Below are positions 8,757-16,379 of a stretch of DNA of 64,000 nucleotides, one piece after another. Origin of the DNA: Erysipelotrichaceae bacterium (GTDB lineage Bacteria > Bacillota_I > Bacilli_A > Erysipelotrichales > Erysipelotrichaceae). The position numbers and the translations under genes were made by a program. The notes below the pieces were generated by a model. That model saw nothing but the letters and a program-made list of their open reading frames with translations, was not told the DNA's origin and did not search any database. The stretch spans positions 166,559 through 230,558 of the forward strand of contig JAFWEP010000003.1 in assembly GCA_017512885.1 (NCBI GenBank), written 5' to 3'. Positions within the stretch are counted from its first letter, which is position 1. Each line of letters opens with the position of its first letter.

Positions 8757-8783
8757 AGCCTGCACTGCAGGCTTCTTTTCATT
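8757..8783 (+). terminator. Rho-independent terminator
   Basis: AGCCTGCA-CTGCAGGCT stem followed by TCTTTTC, directly after the stop at 8751. Confidence 0.8.
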
Positions 8784-8805
8784 CCAAAACTTCTGTAAAG
8801 TTTTA

Positions 8806-8835
8806 TTGACAAAAGTATATTTCTCAGACTAGTAT
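8806..8835 (+). promoter_or_regulatory. Promoter of the T-box operon
   Basis: TTGACA (8806-8811), 18-base spacer, TAGTAT (8830-8835). Start of transcription would be near 8842, at the 5' end of the T-box stem I region. Confidence 0.75.
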
Positions 8836-8841
8836 CGAGAC

Positions 8842-9092
8842 AGATATACAGCGTTGAAGGGAAAGAGTAACCCTGTGAAAGCTGAGAGAGAGTCCCTGGG
8901 TGGTGAAAAGGGATGAGCGGAAACAGAGTGAACACATCCCGGAGCAATCCACCGAAGTCACAGTAGGCTGGATCGGATGCACCCGTTATCGTGCCAGGGT
9001 ATGTTGGTACCCGGAGAGGTCCTGATCGTGAGGTCAGGGCGAAATAAGGTGGAACCGTGGGATAGACTCCCGCCCTTATGGGCGGGAGTTTT
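8842..9092 (+). promoter_or_regulatory. T-box leader (tRNA-sensing riboswitch) with terminator
   Basis: This fills the 389 bases between genes. The conserved T-box AATAAGGTGGAACCGTGGG lies at 9043-9061 and is followed by a terminator, GACTCCCGCCC-ttat-GGGCGGGAGTTTT (9065-9091). The GA/K-turn sequence GAGAGAGAG is at 8884-8892 and a long stem I follows. The acceptor-binding bulge reads TGGA, predicting a tRNA with discriminator U (Thr, Gly or Cys in many Bacillota). By alignment with known leaders, GTGAACACATCCCGGAGC (8929-8945) holds the specifier: ACA (Thr) or CAC (His). The TGGA bulge favours Thr, but a purine normally follows the codon, which favours CAC. Not resolved by eye. Confidence 0.93.
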
Positions 9093-9140
9093 CTGTTTTT
9101 CACCGAAAAGACGACTGTATGTTGGAAAGGAAGGAAACTT

Positions 9141-9968
9141 ATGAAAAAGCTGTTTCTCGTATTCTTACTGCTGTGTCTTTCGGCCTGCGGATCCTCCGAT
9201 GCCCCCAAAGACAAACTCGCCCTCATCAAGGAAAAAGGCGTCATCACAGTAGCGACCGAACCGTATTTCGCTCCCAATGAATTCATCGATTCCACCCGTC
9301 CGGAAGGTGAACAGATCATCGGTTCCGATATCGAATTCGCCAGGTACATTGCCGAAAAGCTGGGCGTCGAACTGCAGATCGTGCCGCTGGAATTCGATGC
9401 CGTGCTCTCCAGCACTGCCGAAGGCAAGTACGACCTGGCCATTTCCGCCTTAGCCTATACCCCGGCCCGGGCGGAAGCAATGGAGCTCTCCAAGGGTTAC
9501 TACTTCTCCACGGACAATGCCGGATACGGTCTCGTCATCCGCGAGGAAGACAGGGATCTCATCAAGACCGTTGAAGACATCGCCGACAAGACGATCATCG
9601 CCCAGAGCGGTTCCCTGCAGGAAGCCCTGGTCAATGACCAGATCCCGGCCTATGCCGAATTCAAGCGGGTCTCCGCAACTCCCAATGCCTACCTCGCCGT
9701 CAGCGAAGGCAAGGCCGATGTCGCCTGTGCAGCCGTCGCCAATATCGAGCTCTACATCAGCGCCAATCCCGACTGCGGACTCTACGTCATCCCCGATTTC
9801 CGTTTCACCATGGATGAAAAGTATGACGGTACGCGGGTCGGCACCCAGAAGGGTCAGACCGCCCTGATCGAATTCGTCAACCAGTGCATCGATGAACTGC
9901 GGAGCACGGGTCAGATCGACAAGTGGGTCGAAGAATACCGTGAAGTCGCCAAGTCCTTAGGAGTCTGA
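9141..9968 (+). CDS. Amino-acid ABC transporter substrate-binding lipoprotein
   Basis: 275 aa. A lipoprotein signal peptide MKKLFLVFLLLCLSAC has its lipidated Cys at residue 16. Then comes an SBP_bac_3 (polar amino acid) fold: LIKEKGVITVATEPYFAPNEF, GSDIEFARYIAEKLG, YDLAISALAYTPARAEAM, where the TPAR Arg normally binds the ligand carboxylate. The frame opens at 9078 but ATG 9141 has GGAAAGGAAGG before it and begins the signal peptide. First gene under the T-box, so the ligand should be the amino acid sensed by that leader or a precursor of it. Confidence 0.92.
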   Translation: MKKLFLVFLLLCLSACGSSDAPKDKLALIKEKGVITVATEPYFAPNEFIDSTRPEGEQIIGSDIEFARYIAEKLGVELQIVPLEFDAVLSSTAEGKYDLAISALAYTPARAEAMELSKGYYFSTDNAGYGLVIREEDRDLIKTVEDIADKTIIAQSGSLQEALVNDQIPAYAEFKRVSATPNAYLAVSEGKADVACAAVANIELYISANPDCGLYVIPDFRFTMDEKYDGTRVGTQKGQTALIEFVNQCIDELRSTGQIDKWVEEYREVAKSLGV

Positions 9969-9969
9969 C

Positions 9970-10632
9970 ATGCTCGACAGTATCTTCCGCATCCTGAGCC
10001 GTTACGGAGTCGTCTATCTCCGGGGGATCGGCGGTACGATCTCGCTTTCGCTGATCACCGTCTCTCTGGCCACCCTCGTCGGTACCCTGCTGGCGATCAT
10101 AAAATTATCCGGAAACCGTCTCCTGAACAGCGCTGTCGACCTCTGGCTGGCGATCATCCGCGGGACGCCGGTCCTCTTGCAGATCTATTTCTTCTGGCTC
10201 TGGCTGCCCAGGTTGCTGCCGATCGAGCTCTCTGACCGCAACTGCATCATCTGTGCCTTAGTTGCCAATGCCTCGGCCTATGTCTGCGAGATCATCCGCT
10301 CCGGCATCCAGGCCGTAGACAGTGGACAGAAGGAAGCAGCCCTCTCCTTAGGCATGTCTTCCTACCACTGCATGACCCGCATCATCCTGCCTCAGGCCCT
10401 GCGCAACATCCTGCCGGCCTTAGGCGGAGAGTTCATTTCCATGATCAAGCAGACTTCCCTGGCTTCGATCTTCTTCATCGGCGAACTGACCACGGCCTAC
10501 CATACCGTACAGTCCGCCACCTATCTGGCGATCCCCTCTCTGGTCATCGCCGGCATCCTCTACTTCGTGCTGACCGGCATCCTGACCCGGGTCATGACCA
10601 GAGTCGAACTGCGCCTCAACAACGCGTATTAA
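9970..10632 (+). CDS. Amino-acid ABC transporter permease (HisM/GlnP type)
   Basis: 220 aa, about five membrane segments. YLRGIGGTISLSLITVSLATLVGTLLA at the start and the EAALSLGMSSYHCMTRIILPQALRNILPALGGEF coupling loop (the EAA motif) identify an HEQRo-family permease. The EAA loop should dock on an ATPase, but no ATP-binding subunit follows; the next gene is a peptidase. A shared ATPase elsewhere is inferred. One base separates it from the binding protein gene. Confidence 0.93.
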   Translation: MLDSIFRILSRYGVVYLRGIGGTISLSLITVSLATLVGTLLAIIKLSGNRLLNSAVDLWLAIIRGTPVLLQIYFFWLWLPRLLPIELSDRNCIICALVANASAYVCEIIRSGIQAVDSGQKEAALSLGMSSYHCMTRIILPQALRNILPALGGEFISMIKQTSLASIFFIGELTTAYHTVQSATYLAIPSLVIAGILYFVLTGILTRVMTRVELRLNNAY

Positions 10633-10640
10633 GGAGCCTC

Positions 10641-12074
10641 ATGGAACAGAAAGAATTCATTCAGAAGGTCATTGCGCAGAAGAAAGACATCCTGCTCGCT
10701 GCCAGTGATCAGATCTATGACTTTGCCGAACTGGCCTTTGAAGAAGTGCGCTCTGCCGCTCTGCTGGAAGAGATCCTGCAGCAGGAAGGCTTTACGGTAG
10801 AGACCGGACTGGCCGATATCCCCACCGCTTTCTCCGGGACATGGGGCACAGGTTCTCCGGTCATCGGTTTTCTGGGCGAATACGATGCCCTCGACGGTCT
10901 CTCGCAGAAAGCCGGCTGCTGGGTACATACGCCCGTAAAGGAAGGCGCACCGGGACATGGCTGCGGACACTGCCTTCTGGGCAGCGCAGCCTTAGGCGCT
11001 GCGATCGCCGTCAAAGAATACCTGCAGCAGAATAACGAAAAAGGCACCGTCATCTGCTTCGGCTGTCCGGCTGAAGAAGGCGCCGGCTCCAAGCAGTTCA
11101 TGGCCAGAGACGGCATCTTCGATGTCTGTGACTATGTCTTCACCTGGCATCCCGCTATGACCAATGACGTCAGCGCCAACTCCACCACCGCCATCATGGG
11201 TGCCAACTTCTCCTTCCGTGGCAAGGCTGCCCATGCGGGCGGTTCGCCCTGGCTCGGCCGCAGTGCATTGGATGCGGCGGAACTGATGAACGTCGGCTGC
11301 AACTACCTCCACGAACACATGAAGGACGGTCAGCGTGTCCACTACGCCTACGGCGATGCCGGCGGAACGGCGCCCAATGTCGTGCCGGCCTATGCCCGGG
11401 TCAAATACGAGGTGCGGGCCCGTACCGTCAAAGAGTGTCAGGAGCTTTTTGAAAGAGTTACGAAGGTCGCCGAAGGTGCAGCCCTGATGACCGAGACCCA
11501 GATGGAATGCCAGATCACGATGGCCTTCTCCGACTTTACCAACAACCCCGTCCTGGCCAAGGTCGCTTCCGATACGCTCACAGAACTGGGAGCTCCGGAA
11601 TGGAGCGAGGAAGACTATGCCCTGGCCAGAGCCTTCTTGAACTCCTATGAACCGCTGCAGCTCTCCGGCATCAAGGAGAGTCTGAAGGAACGTTTCGGCA
11701 GTGAAAAGCTCGAGACGATCCTGCAAATGCCCCTGCATGACAGCGTCATCCCCTACGATCCCGCCAAAGGCATCCCGGTCGGCGGCTCGAGCGATGTCGG
11801 AGACGTCAGCTATGCCGTGCCGACCTGTGAGATCCATGTTGCCACGCAGTGCCTGGGCAACATCGGCCATACCTGGCAGAATGCAGGACAGTCTGCTTCA
11901 CCTCTCGGACGCAAGGGTCTCCTGCGGGCGGCAGAAGCGATGGCGCTCTCTGCCCTGCGCATGCGCGATCCGCAGCTGATCACCGAAGCGAAGAAAGCTA
12001 CGCTGGCGCGTAACGGCGGAAAGTATGTATGTCCCCTGCCGGCAGACGTCAAGCCGCCGATCGGCACTTATTGA
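10641..12074 (+). CDS. M20-family amidohydrolase (AbgB-like)
   Basis: 477 aa, cytosolic metallohydrolase. GFLGEYDALDGLSQKAG, HGCGHCLLGSAALGAAIAVKEY, GCPAEEGAGSKQFM and FRGKAAHAGGSPWLGRSALDAAELM give the M20 metal ligands (H, E-E, H) and lid domain. It is closest in pattern to AbgB/amidohydrolase proteins that cut p-aminobenzoyl-glutamate or N-acyl amino acids and dipeptides. Eight bases after the permease, hence in the same T-box operon: the imported compound is probably an amino acid conjugate or dipeptide that this enzyme splits. Exact substrate unknown. Its stop overlaps the converging reverse transcriptase by seven bases. Confidence 0.88.
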   Translation: MEQKEFIQKVIAQKKDILLAASDQIYDFAELAFEEVRSAALLEEILQQEGFTVETGLADIPTAFSGTWGTGSPVIGFLGEYDALDGLSQKAGCWVHTPVKEGAPGHGCGHCLLGSAALGAAIAVKEYLQQNNEKGTVICFGCPAEEGAGSKQFMARDGIFDVCDYVFTWHPAMTNDVSANSTTAIMGANFSFRGKAAHAGGSPWLGRSALDAAELMNVGCNYLHEHMKDGQRVHYAYGDAGGTAPNVVPAYARVKYEVRARTVKECQELFERVTKVAEGAALMTETQMECQITMAFSDFTNNPVLAKVASDTLTELGAPEWSEEDYALARAFLNSYEPLQLSGIKESLKERFGSEKLETILQMPLHDSVIPYDPAKGIPVGGSSDVGDVSYAVPTCEIHVATQCLGNIGHTWQNAGQSASPLGRKGLLRAAEAMALSALRMRDPQLITEAKKATLARNGGKYVCPLPADVKPPIGTY

Positions 12075-13273
12075 GCAGCCAGACGGCGGTTCTCCTCCTT
12101 CCAACGGTAGAATTCCGCGACCAGCGGAGTATAGCCCAGCTTCTTCAGTTCTGCGTAACGGATGCGGTAATTCGCTTTAGTGTGTCTGCCGCTCTGCAGA
12201 TAGCGCAGATATTCCTGCAGACAGCGGTCGATCTGCGAAAGACCCTCCGTCTCCGTCAGGAGTGGAAAATAGAAACGGCTCCAGGTGAACTCCCCGGTCC
12301 CGCTGAGATCGTAGAACTTGTTGTCGAAATAACGGATCAGAGAGCGTGCCCGCTTTTCCCAGGGCACGTTTTCTTTTTCGTCCTGCCGATAGATCCTTCT
12401 GGCTTTGCGGCGGATCTTCGCCTGCATCTTCCGGACCGTGACCGCAGAAAGACCGACTCTTCCGGCCTGACAGGAAAGACCGAGGTAGCTGATGGGCTCG
12501 CCCGGTGCAAAGAAGCAGGTCTTTTCTTCATTGAGCTGCAGCTTCCTTTCCTGCAGACGTTCTTTGAGCAGGAGCAGTCCTTCTTCTCTTTCTTCTACGC
12601 TGTCGAAAAGCAGCAGCAGATCATCGGCATAACGAAAATACGGAATGCCTCTTTCCCGGAAGCAGGCATCCAGGTCCTTCAGATAGATATTGGCCAGGAA
12701 GTTGGCGACCGGCACGCCTGGCAGCGCTCCCCGTTTCTCCATGATCTCTTCCCCTCTATAGATGCAGCGCCCCTGCTGCAGGATCTCCCGCAGGAACTGC
12801 AGCAGTTCCGGATCGTCATCGAGTACTTCCGCAAGATCCTGACACAGCAGTTCCGGATCGATCGAAGCGAAGTAATCGTGGATATCGGCCTTGAGGACAT
12901 ACTTCTTCTCCAGGTCTCCGACCTGCAGCAGTCTTCCGACCGCTGTCTTCACCTGATAGTTCTTTCGGAAGGAGTAGCAGTCTTCGCTGATCTTTCCGTC
13001 ATAGGCATAGAGCAGCCAGGCCAATACCTTCAGCACCCGGTTCTCCGCTTCCGGAAAGGTATAGACCGTGCGCTTCCTGCGGGAGCCCTGTTTGGAGAGG
13101 ATCTTCTTTTCCGGCAACGGAAAAGAAGACAGAGCGACCCTCTGCCAGCCTTCTTCCGCAATAAAAGCTTCGAGATCCCTGATCTCCCGCGGAGACAGCT
13201 GTCCCCGTTCTTTCTTTTCCTGCAGGTATTCCTGCCAGGTCTCTTTATCCTGCAGCCTTTTCAGCAGTTCCAT
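12068..13273 (-). CDS. Standalone reverse transcriptase (group-II-like, unassigned family)
   Basis: 401 aa from ATG 13273. The RT palm motifs are complete: KADIHDYFASID (catalytic D130), GALPGVPVANFLANIYL (182-198), RYADD (214-218), LNEEKT (247-252) and YLGL (263-266). An N-terminal ~120-residue region has KRTVYTFPEAENRVLKVLAWLLY, typical of RT0/1 segments. After the palm come a basic thumb-like helix (RKMQAKIRRKARRIYR) and a ~100-residue C-terminal region with WSRFYFP and HTKANYRIRYAELKKLGY. No HNH, integrase or protease domain follows and no intron is recognisable around it. No retron VTG signature was found. No Shine-Dalgarno site precedes the ATG, only a pyrimidine tract. It could be a domesticated group II-like RT or an unclassified defence RT. 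Confidence 0.9.
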   Translation of the reverse strand: MELLKRLQDKETWQEYLQEKKERGQLSPREIRDLEAFIAEEGWQRVALSSFPLPEKKILSKQGSRRKRTVYTFPEAENRVLKVLAWLLYAYDGKISEDCYSFRKNYQVKTAVGRLLQVGDLEKKYVLKADIHDYFASIDPELLCQDLAEVLDDDPELLQFLREILQQGRCIYRGEEIMEKRGALPGVPVANFLANIYLKDLDACFRERGIPYFRYADDLLLLFDSVEEREEGLLLLKERLQERKLQLNEEKTCFFAPGEPISYLGLSCQAGRVGLSAVTVRKMQAKIRRKARRIYRQDEKENVPWEKRARSLIRYFDNKFYDLSGTGEFTWSRFYFPLLTETEGLSQIDRCLQEYLRYLQSGRHTKANYRIRYAELKKLGYTPLVAEFYRWKEENRRLAAQ

Positions 13274-13276
13274 CAA

Positions 13277-13416
13277 AAAAAGAAAGAGAAAGAGCTTTGA
13301 AGTAAGCTGTGCTTACGATACCGGAGCGTACCTGTTCCAACGGTCTGCAACGTTCTGTACGGAACAGGCTGGGACCTTCACAGACACAGAAGTGCTTTTC
13401 TCTTTCTGTCGAAAAA
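13277..13416 (-). other. Structured non-coding leader of the reverse transcriptase
   Basis: 140 bases without a plausible ORF. It holds an imperfect long hairpin, 8-bp outer stem CCTGTTCC/GGAACAGG (13331-13338 / 13361-13368) with inner AACG/CGTT, and a second hairpin GTAAGC-tgt-GCTTAC (13302-13316). Next to the RT start the minus strand is a run of T and C. It may be a leader, or a template/ncRNA for the RT as in retrons and other RT systems (inference). No clear promoter was seen in it. Confidence 0.55.
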
Positions 13417-13965
13417 CTACAGATACTTCCGTAATCTTTCTGTAATGTAGGGTACGGTATTGGGATAATGGACGACGAAGTTCAGGAAGGGGATGCCCTT
13501 CTTCTCAGCGACTTCTCTGGCCCAGCGGTATTCGCGGTGAGCGGTCGTGGTCTTCCCGATCAGCATCATCACCAGTTTCGGAACTTCTCCTTCAGAAACG
13601 ACCAGTGAATAGTTCATGAACTTCCCTTCGCCGCCCAGTTCGCTCGGAGAAACATCCTCCCTTACCGTATACTGCGGGAACTCCTTTGCCAGGACTTCCA
13701 GGATCTTCTCTTTGCAGTCCCGTCCGTCTTCCTCGAAGTATTCCTGCTTCGCCTCTTCCCGGGCAGTATCCGCACCGGTCTTCAGACTCTGCTTCAGTCC
13801 TTCGAGATCAACGTCCTTCAGCTGTTCCTTCAGCTCTCCGGCAGCGTTTTCCAGATTCCCCTTCAGTTCGTTCAGAAAAGAAGCAGCCTTCTCTTTATTC
13901 TCTTCGGTGGCTACTTCCTTGAGGGCTTTAGCACCCTCAGAGATCAGCTTATCAAAGATTCCCAT
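13417..13965 (-). CDS. Hypothetical protein, amphipathic helical N-terminus
   Basis: 182 aa, not recognised. Residues ~1-85 are charged, Ala/Leu-rich amphipathic helix (GIFDKLISEGAKALKEVATEE...LKEQLKDVDLEGLKQSLKTGADT), resembling coiled-coil or apolipoprotein-like segments. Residues ~85-182 form a mixed alpha/beta domain (ILEVLAKEFPQYTVREDVSPSEL...VPKLVMMLIGKTTTAHREYRWAREVAEKKGIPFLNFVVHYPNTVPYITERLRKYL). No signal peptide. It lies directly upstream of the RT on the same strand, 140 bases away, and 49 bases downstream of yaaA. A link to either is unproven. Confidence 0.75.
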   Translation of the reverse strand: MGIFDKLISEGAKALKEVATEENKEKAASFLNELKGNLENAAGELKEQLKDVDLEGLKQSLKTGADTAREEAKQEYFEEDGRDCKEKILEVLAKEFPQYTVREDVSPSELGGEGKFMNYSLVVSEGEVPKLVMMLIGKTTTAHREYRWAREVAEKKGIPFLNFVVHYPNTVPYITERLRKYL

Positions 13966-14014
13966 ATTATTGTCCTCTGTTTCTTTTCTTCAGCATACCA
14001 TATTCCCGATTTTT

Positions 14015-14761
14015 TTACAGTTTAATGTTTCGTACAAAATACCAGTGTTCATCATCCGAGATCTCCGGCACATAGCGGTAACCCAGCCGGTCATAGGCTT
14101 TGAACTCTTCCGGATCAGTTGTGCGGTGTTCCGCCAGCCAGCGTACGCTGTCGCCCCGGGCGATCTTGGCATAGACGCCTTTGGTGCTCAGTTTCCCTTC
14201 TTCCTCTTCCGCAAAGAGGATGCGGATGCAGCGGTCTTCCTTCTTCAGATAAGGGGATACTGCTTTGGAATACTCCTCGGAAGCGAGATCCAGGAAGATG
14301 CCGTCGCCGTCCCGGACCTCTTCATAGATCTTCTCTCCCCACCAGGCATAGAGATCCTTCCCTTCCGGAGCTCCTTTAGTCTGCATCTCCAGGCGGTAGG
14401 GAATGATGCCGTCAAAGGGCTTCAAAGCACCATAGAATCCGGAGAGGATACGCAGATGCTGCCGGAGGTAGTCGAACTCTTCCTCATCGAAGAGCGACGG
14501 TTCCATCGTCGTATACTGGATCCCGTCATAAGCCAGCAGCGCCGGACTCATTCCCTGCTGCAGATCCCTCTGCAGATACTTCTCCGCATTCAAAGCGATC
14601 TTTTCACTGCAGGCCCAGAGCTTCTTCCTTTCTTCGTGAGAAAGAGAAAGCAGCCAATGCCGCAGTTCCTGCGCTTCCGAAAGAAAGACCGGCAGACTGC
14701 GGTAAACGAAGTCGTCGGTCGCTTCCTTCATCTTCTTGGCCGGAGCGATCAGTATCCTCAT
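14015..14761 (-). CDS. yaaA: YaaA family peroxide-stress protein
   Basis: 248 aa DUF328/YaaA protein. MRILIAPAKKM at the start, YDGIQY...LRILSGFYGALKPFDGIIPYRLEM in the middle and LAEHRTTDPEEFKAYDRLGYRY near the end are family features. In E. coli YaaA lowers free iron during H2O2 stress and binds DNA. Start overlaps the bcp stop as ATGA. Together with Bcp and a nitroreductase this looks like an oxidative-stress operon. Confidence 0.93.
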   Translation of the reverse strand: MRILIAPAKKMKEATDDFVYRSLPVFLSEAQELRHWLLSLSHEERKKLWACSEKIALNAEKYLQRDLQQGMSPALLAYDGIQYTTMEPSLFDEEEFDYLRQHLRILSGFYGALKPFDGIIPYRLEMQTKGAPEGKDLYAWWGEKIYEEVRDGDGIFLDLASEEYSKAVSPYLKKEDRCIRILFAEEEEGKLSTKGVYAKIARGDSVRWLAEHRTTDPEEFKAYDRLGYRYVPEISDDEHWYFVRNIKL

Positions 14762-15213
14762 AAGTCGAGGAGACGCTTCGAAGCGTCCTCTTTCGCTTTG
14801 ACCTTCTCGAAGTTCTTCTGAATGATCCCTTCCTCATCGATCAGGAAGGTCGAACGGACGATGCCCATATAGGTCCTTCCGTAGTTCTTCTTCTCCTGCC
14901 AGGCTCCGTAGGCTTCGATCACCTTGGCCTCCGGATCGGAGAGCAGGGTAAAGGGCAGACCGTAGTTCTCGGCGAACTTCTTATGGGAAGCGACGGAGTC
15001 CTTGCTGACGCCGAGGACGACCGCGCCTTTCTCCTGAAACTGCGGCAGCAGATCACGGTAGCTGCAGGCCTGAGCGGTGCAGCCGCTGGTATTGTCCTTG
15101 GGATAGAAGTAGAGGATCACTTTCTTTCCGCGGTAGTCGCTTAAGGAATGCAGGACACCGTCCTGATCGGGCAGGGTGAATTCCGGAGCTTTGCTTCCGA
15201 CTTCCTTCAACAT
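14758..15213 (-). CDS. bcp: Thioredoxin-dependent thiol peroxidase (Bcp/PrxQ)
   Basis: 151 aa, cytosolic. Thioredoxin fold with VILYFYPKDNTSGCTAQACSYRD: peroxidatic Cys45 and resolving Cys50, five residues apart as in the PrxQ class. Reduces H2O2 and alkyl hydroperoxides with electrons from thioredoxin. The usual TPGCT is TSGCT here; the Thr that helps activate peroxide is therefore shifted to the N-T-S context, a minor change. Coupled to yaaA. Confidence 0.95.
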   Translation of the reverse strand: MLKEVGSKAPEFTLPDQDGVLHSLSDYRGKKVILYFYPKDNTSGCTAQACSYRDLLPQFQEKGAVVLGVSKDSVASHKKFAENYGLPFTLLSDPEAKVIEAYGAWQEKKNYGRTYMGIVRSTFLIDEEGIIQKNFEKVKAKEDASKRLLDL

Positions 15214-15645
15214 TTATTCTTCCTCCAGATAATAACAGGGATTATCGCTTTCCCCTAAATAAGCTAATTCATCGAATTCCGGACCGTAACCGAGATCACG
15301 GTAAGGAAGTCCCAGGAAGTAACCTTCCTCTTCTTCCTTCTCTCCGCATTCCATCAGGATCAGGGAGACCTTCTCTTCTTCCTCATCGGCTTCCCCGGTA
15401 TAGACCAGGGCATAGACTTTCGCCTCCGGCGAGATCTCTTTCAGCGCCTGCGGGACAAGGCTCCAGGCTTCTTCCGGATCACCGGAAAGGTCCTTCAGAC
15501 AGAGCTCCCCTTCCTTGACCGTTGCCGCAAAGAGGACCTCCTTCCCGTCTGCCAGCTTGCACTGGGCTTCTAAGAAGGCATCATCGATCAGCTTCGCCAG
15601 TTCTTCTGAAAAGTCAAAGGATACCGTTTCTTCTGTTTCTGTCAT
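15214..15645 (-). CDS. Small acidic hypothetical protein
   Basis: 143 aa, very rich in Glu/Asp, no signal peptide or membrane segment. N-terminal amphipathic helix (FSEELAKLIDDAFLEAQCKLADG), then predicted strands (EVLFAATVKEGELCLKDL, AKVYALVYTGEADEEEEKVSLILMECGE). Not recognised. It is translationally squeezed between nitroreductase (ATGA overlap) and bcp, so it is probably expressed with them. Confidence 0.75.
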   Translation of the reverse strand: MTETEETVSFDFSEELAKLIDDAFLEAQCKLADGKEVLFAATVKEGELCLKDLSGDPEEAWSLVPQALKEISPEAKVYALVYTGEADEEEEKVSLILMECGEKEEEEGYFLGLPYRDLGYGPEFDELAYLGESDNPCYYLEEE

Positions 15646-16379
15646 TCTTCCTCCTTGCGGAAAGGCTTCAGCAGTTCCTCGACCGAACGGGTCATCTCCA
15701 CGCTGAAGTCGGAATTGTATTTGCGCTTGCAGAAGGCCTGCAGCCAGCTCTCGCGCATTCCTTCCGGAGCTTTCGGAGCGAACATCTCTTCCAGTTCCTG
15801 CTCTTCCAGACGATGATATTTATCGGTGAAGACCATATACTTCGGATCGAAACGCTGCGGTTTCTTGCGTTCTTTCTGCTGCTCGGTCGGATAGCCGAAG
15901 ACGATCAGGGCCGCCGGGAAGACTTTCTCCGGTAGACCGAGGATCTCCCGCTGGATCTCACAGTTCTCCATGATGTCGCCGATGTAGCAGGAACCGATGC
16001 CTAAGGACCAGGCCGCGGTGACCGCATTCTGAGCGGCGATCAGGGTATCGTCGATCGCTAAGAGGATATCGCCTAATCCCAGATCCCGGGGCTCGCAGCC
16101 GGCATTGCGGAAGGCATCGTGCCATTTCAGATAATCCGCGCAGTAGACTAAGACCAGTTTCCCTTCGGCGATGAAGGGCTGATGGTCGCAGCTGTCGGCC
16201 AGTCTCTTCTTCAATTCCGGATCTTCGACCCGGATCACCGAATACATCTGCATATTGCCGACGGTGGGGGCGTCGAAAGAAGCCTGCAGGATCTGCTGCA
16301 CGGCTTCTTCGGGAATGGGTTCGTCCGTAAAGACGCGAACGGACTTTCTCTCGGCCAGCTGCTTCAATACTTCGTTCAT
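15642..16379 (-). CDS. Nitroreductase family NAD(P)H-dependent flavoprotein (NfsA/FRP-like)
   Basis: 245 aa. LAERKSVRVFTDEPIPEEAVQQILQASFDAPTVGNMQMYSVIRV is the FMN-binding start of the family; AQNAVTAAWSLGIGSCYIGDI and LPEKVFPAALIVFGYPTEQQKERKKPQRF fit the NfsA/Frp branch. The last ~50 residues, with MRESWLQAFCKRKYNSDFSVEMTRSVEELLKPF, resemble clostridial long nitroreductases. Reduces flavins, quinones or nitro compounds; substrate undetermined. ATGA overlap with the kinase upstream and with the acidic protein downstream. Confidence 0.9.
   Translation of the reverse strand: MNEVLKQLAERKSVRVFTDEPIPEEAVQQILQASFDAPTVGNMQMYSVIRVEDPELKKRLADSCDHQPFIAEGKLVLVYCADYLKWHDAFRNAGCEPRDLGLGDILLAIDDTLIAAQNAVTAAWSLGIGSCYIGDIMENCEIQREILGLPEKVFPAALIVFGYPTEQQKERKKPQRFDPKYMVFTDKYHRLEEQELEEMFAPKAPEGMRESWLQAFCKRKYNSDFSVEMTRSVEELLKPFRKEEE

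Noticed and set aside
8414..9442. Minus-strand 342-aa ORF over the T-box
   Set aside because: It runs antisense through the F420-family gene, the T-box and the binding protein gene; Ser/Arg-rich random composition.
12068..13416. Retron with msr/msd upstream
   Set aside because: No VTG motif in the RT and no paired a1/a2 ends or branching-G pattern could be confirmed; kept only as an open RT-RNA hypothesis.
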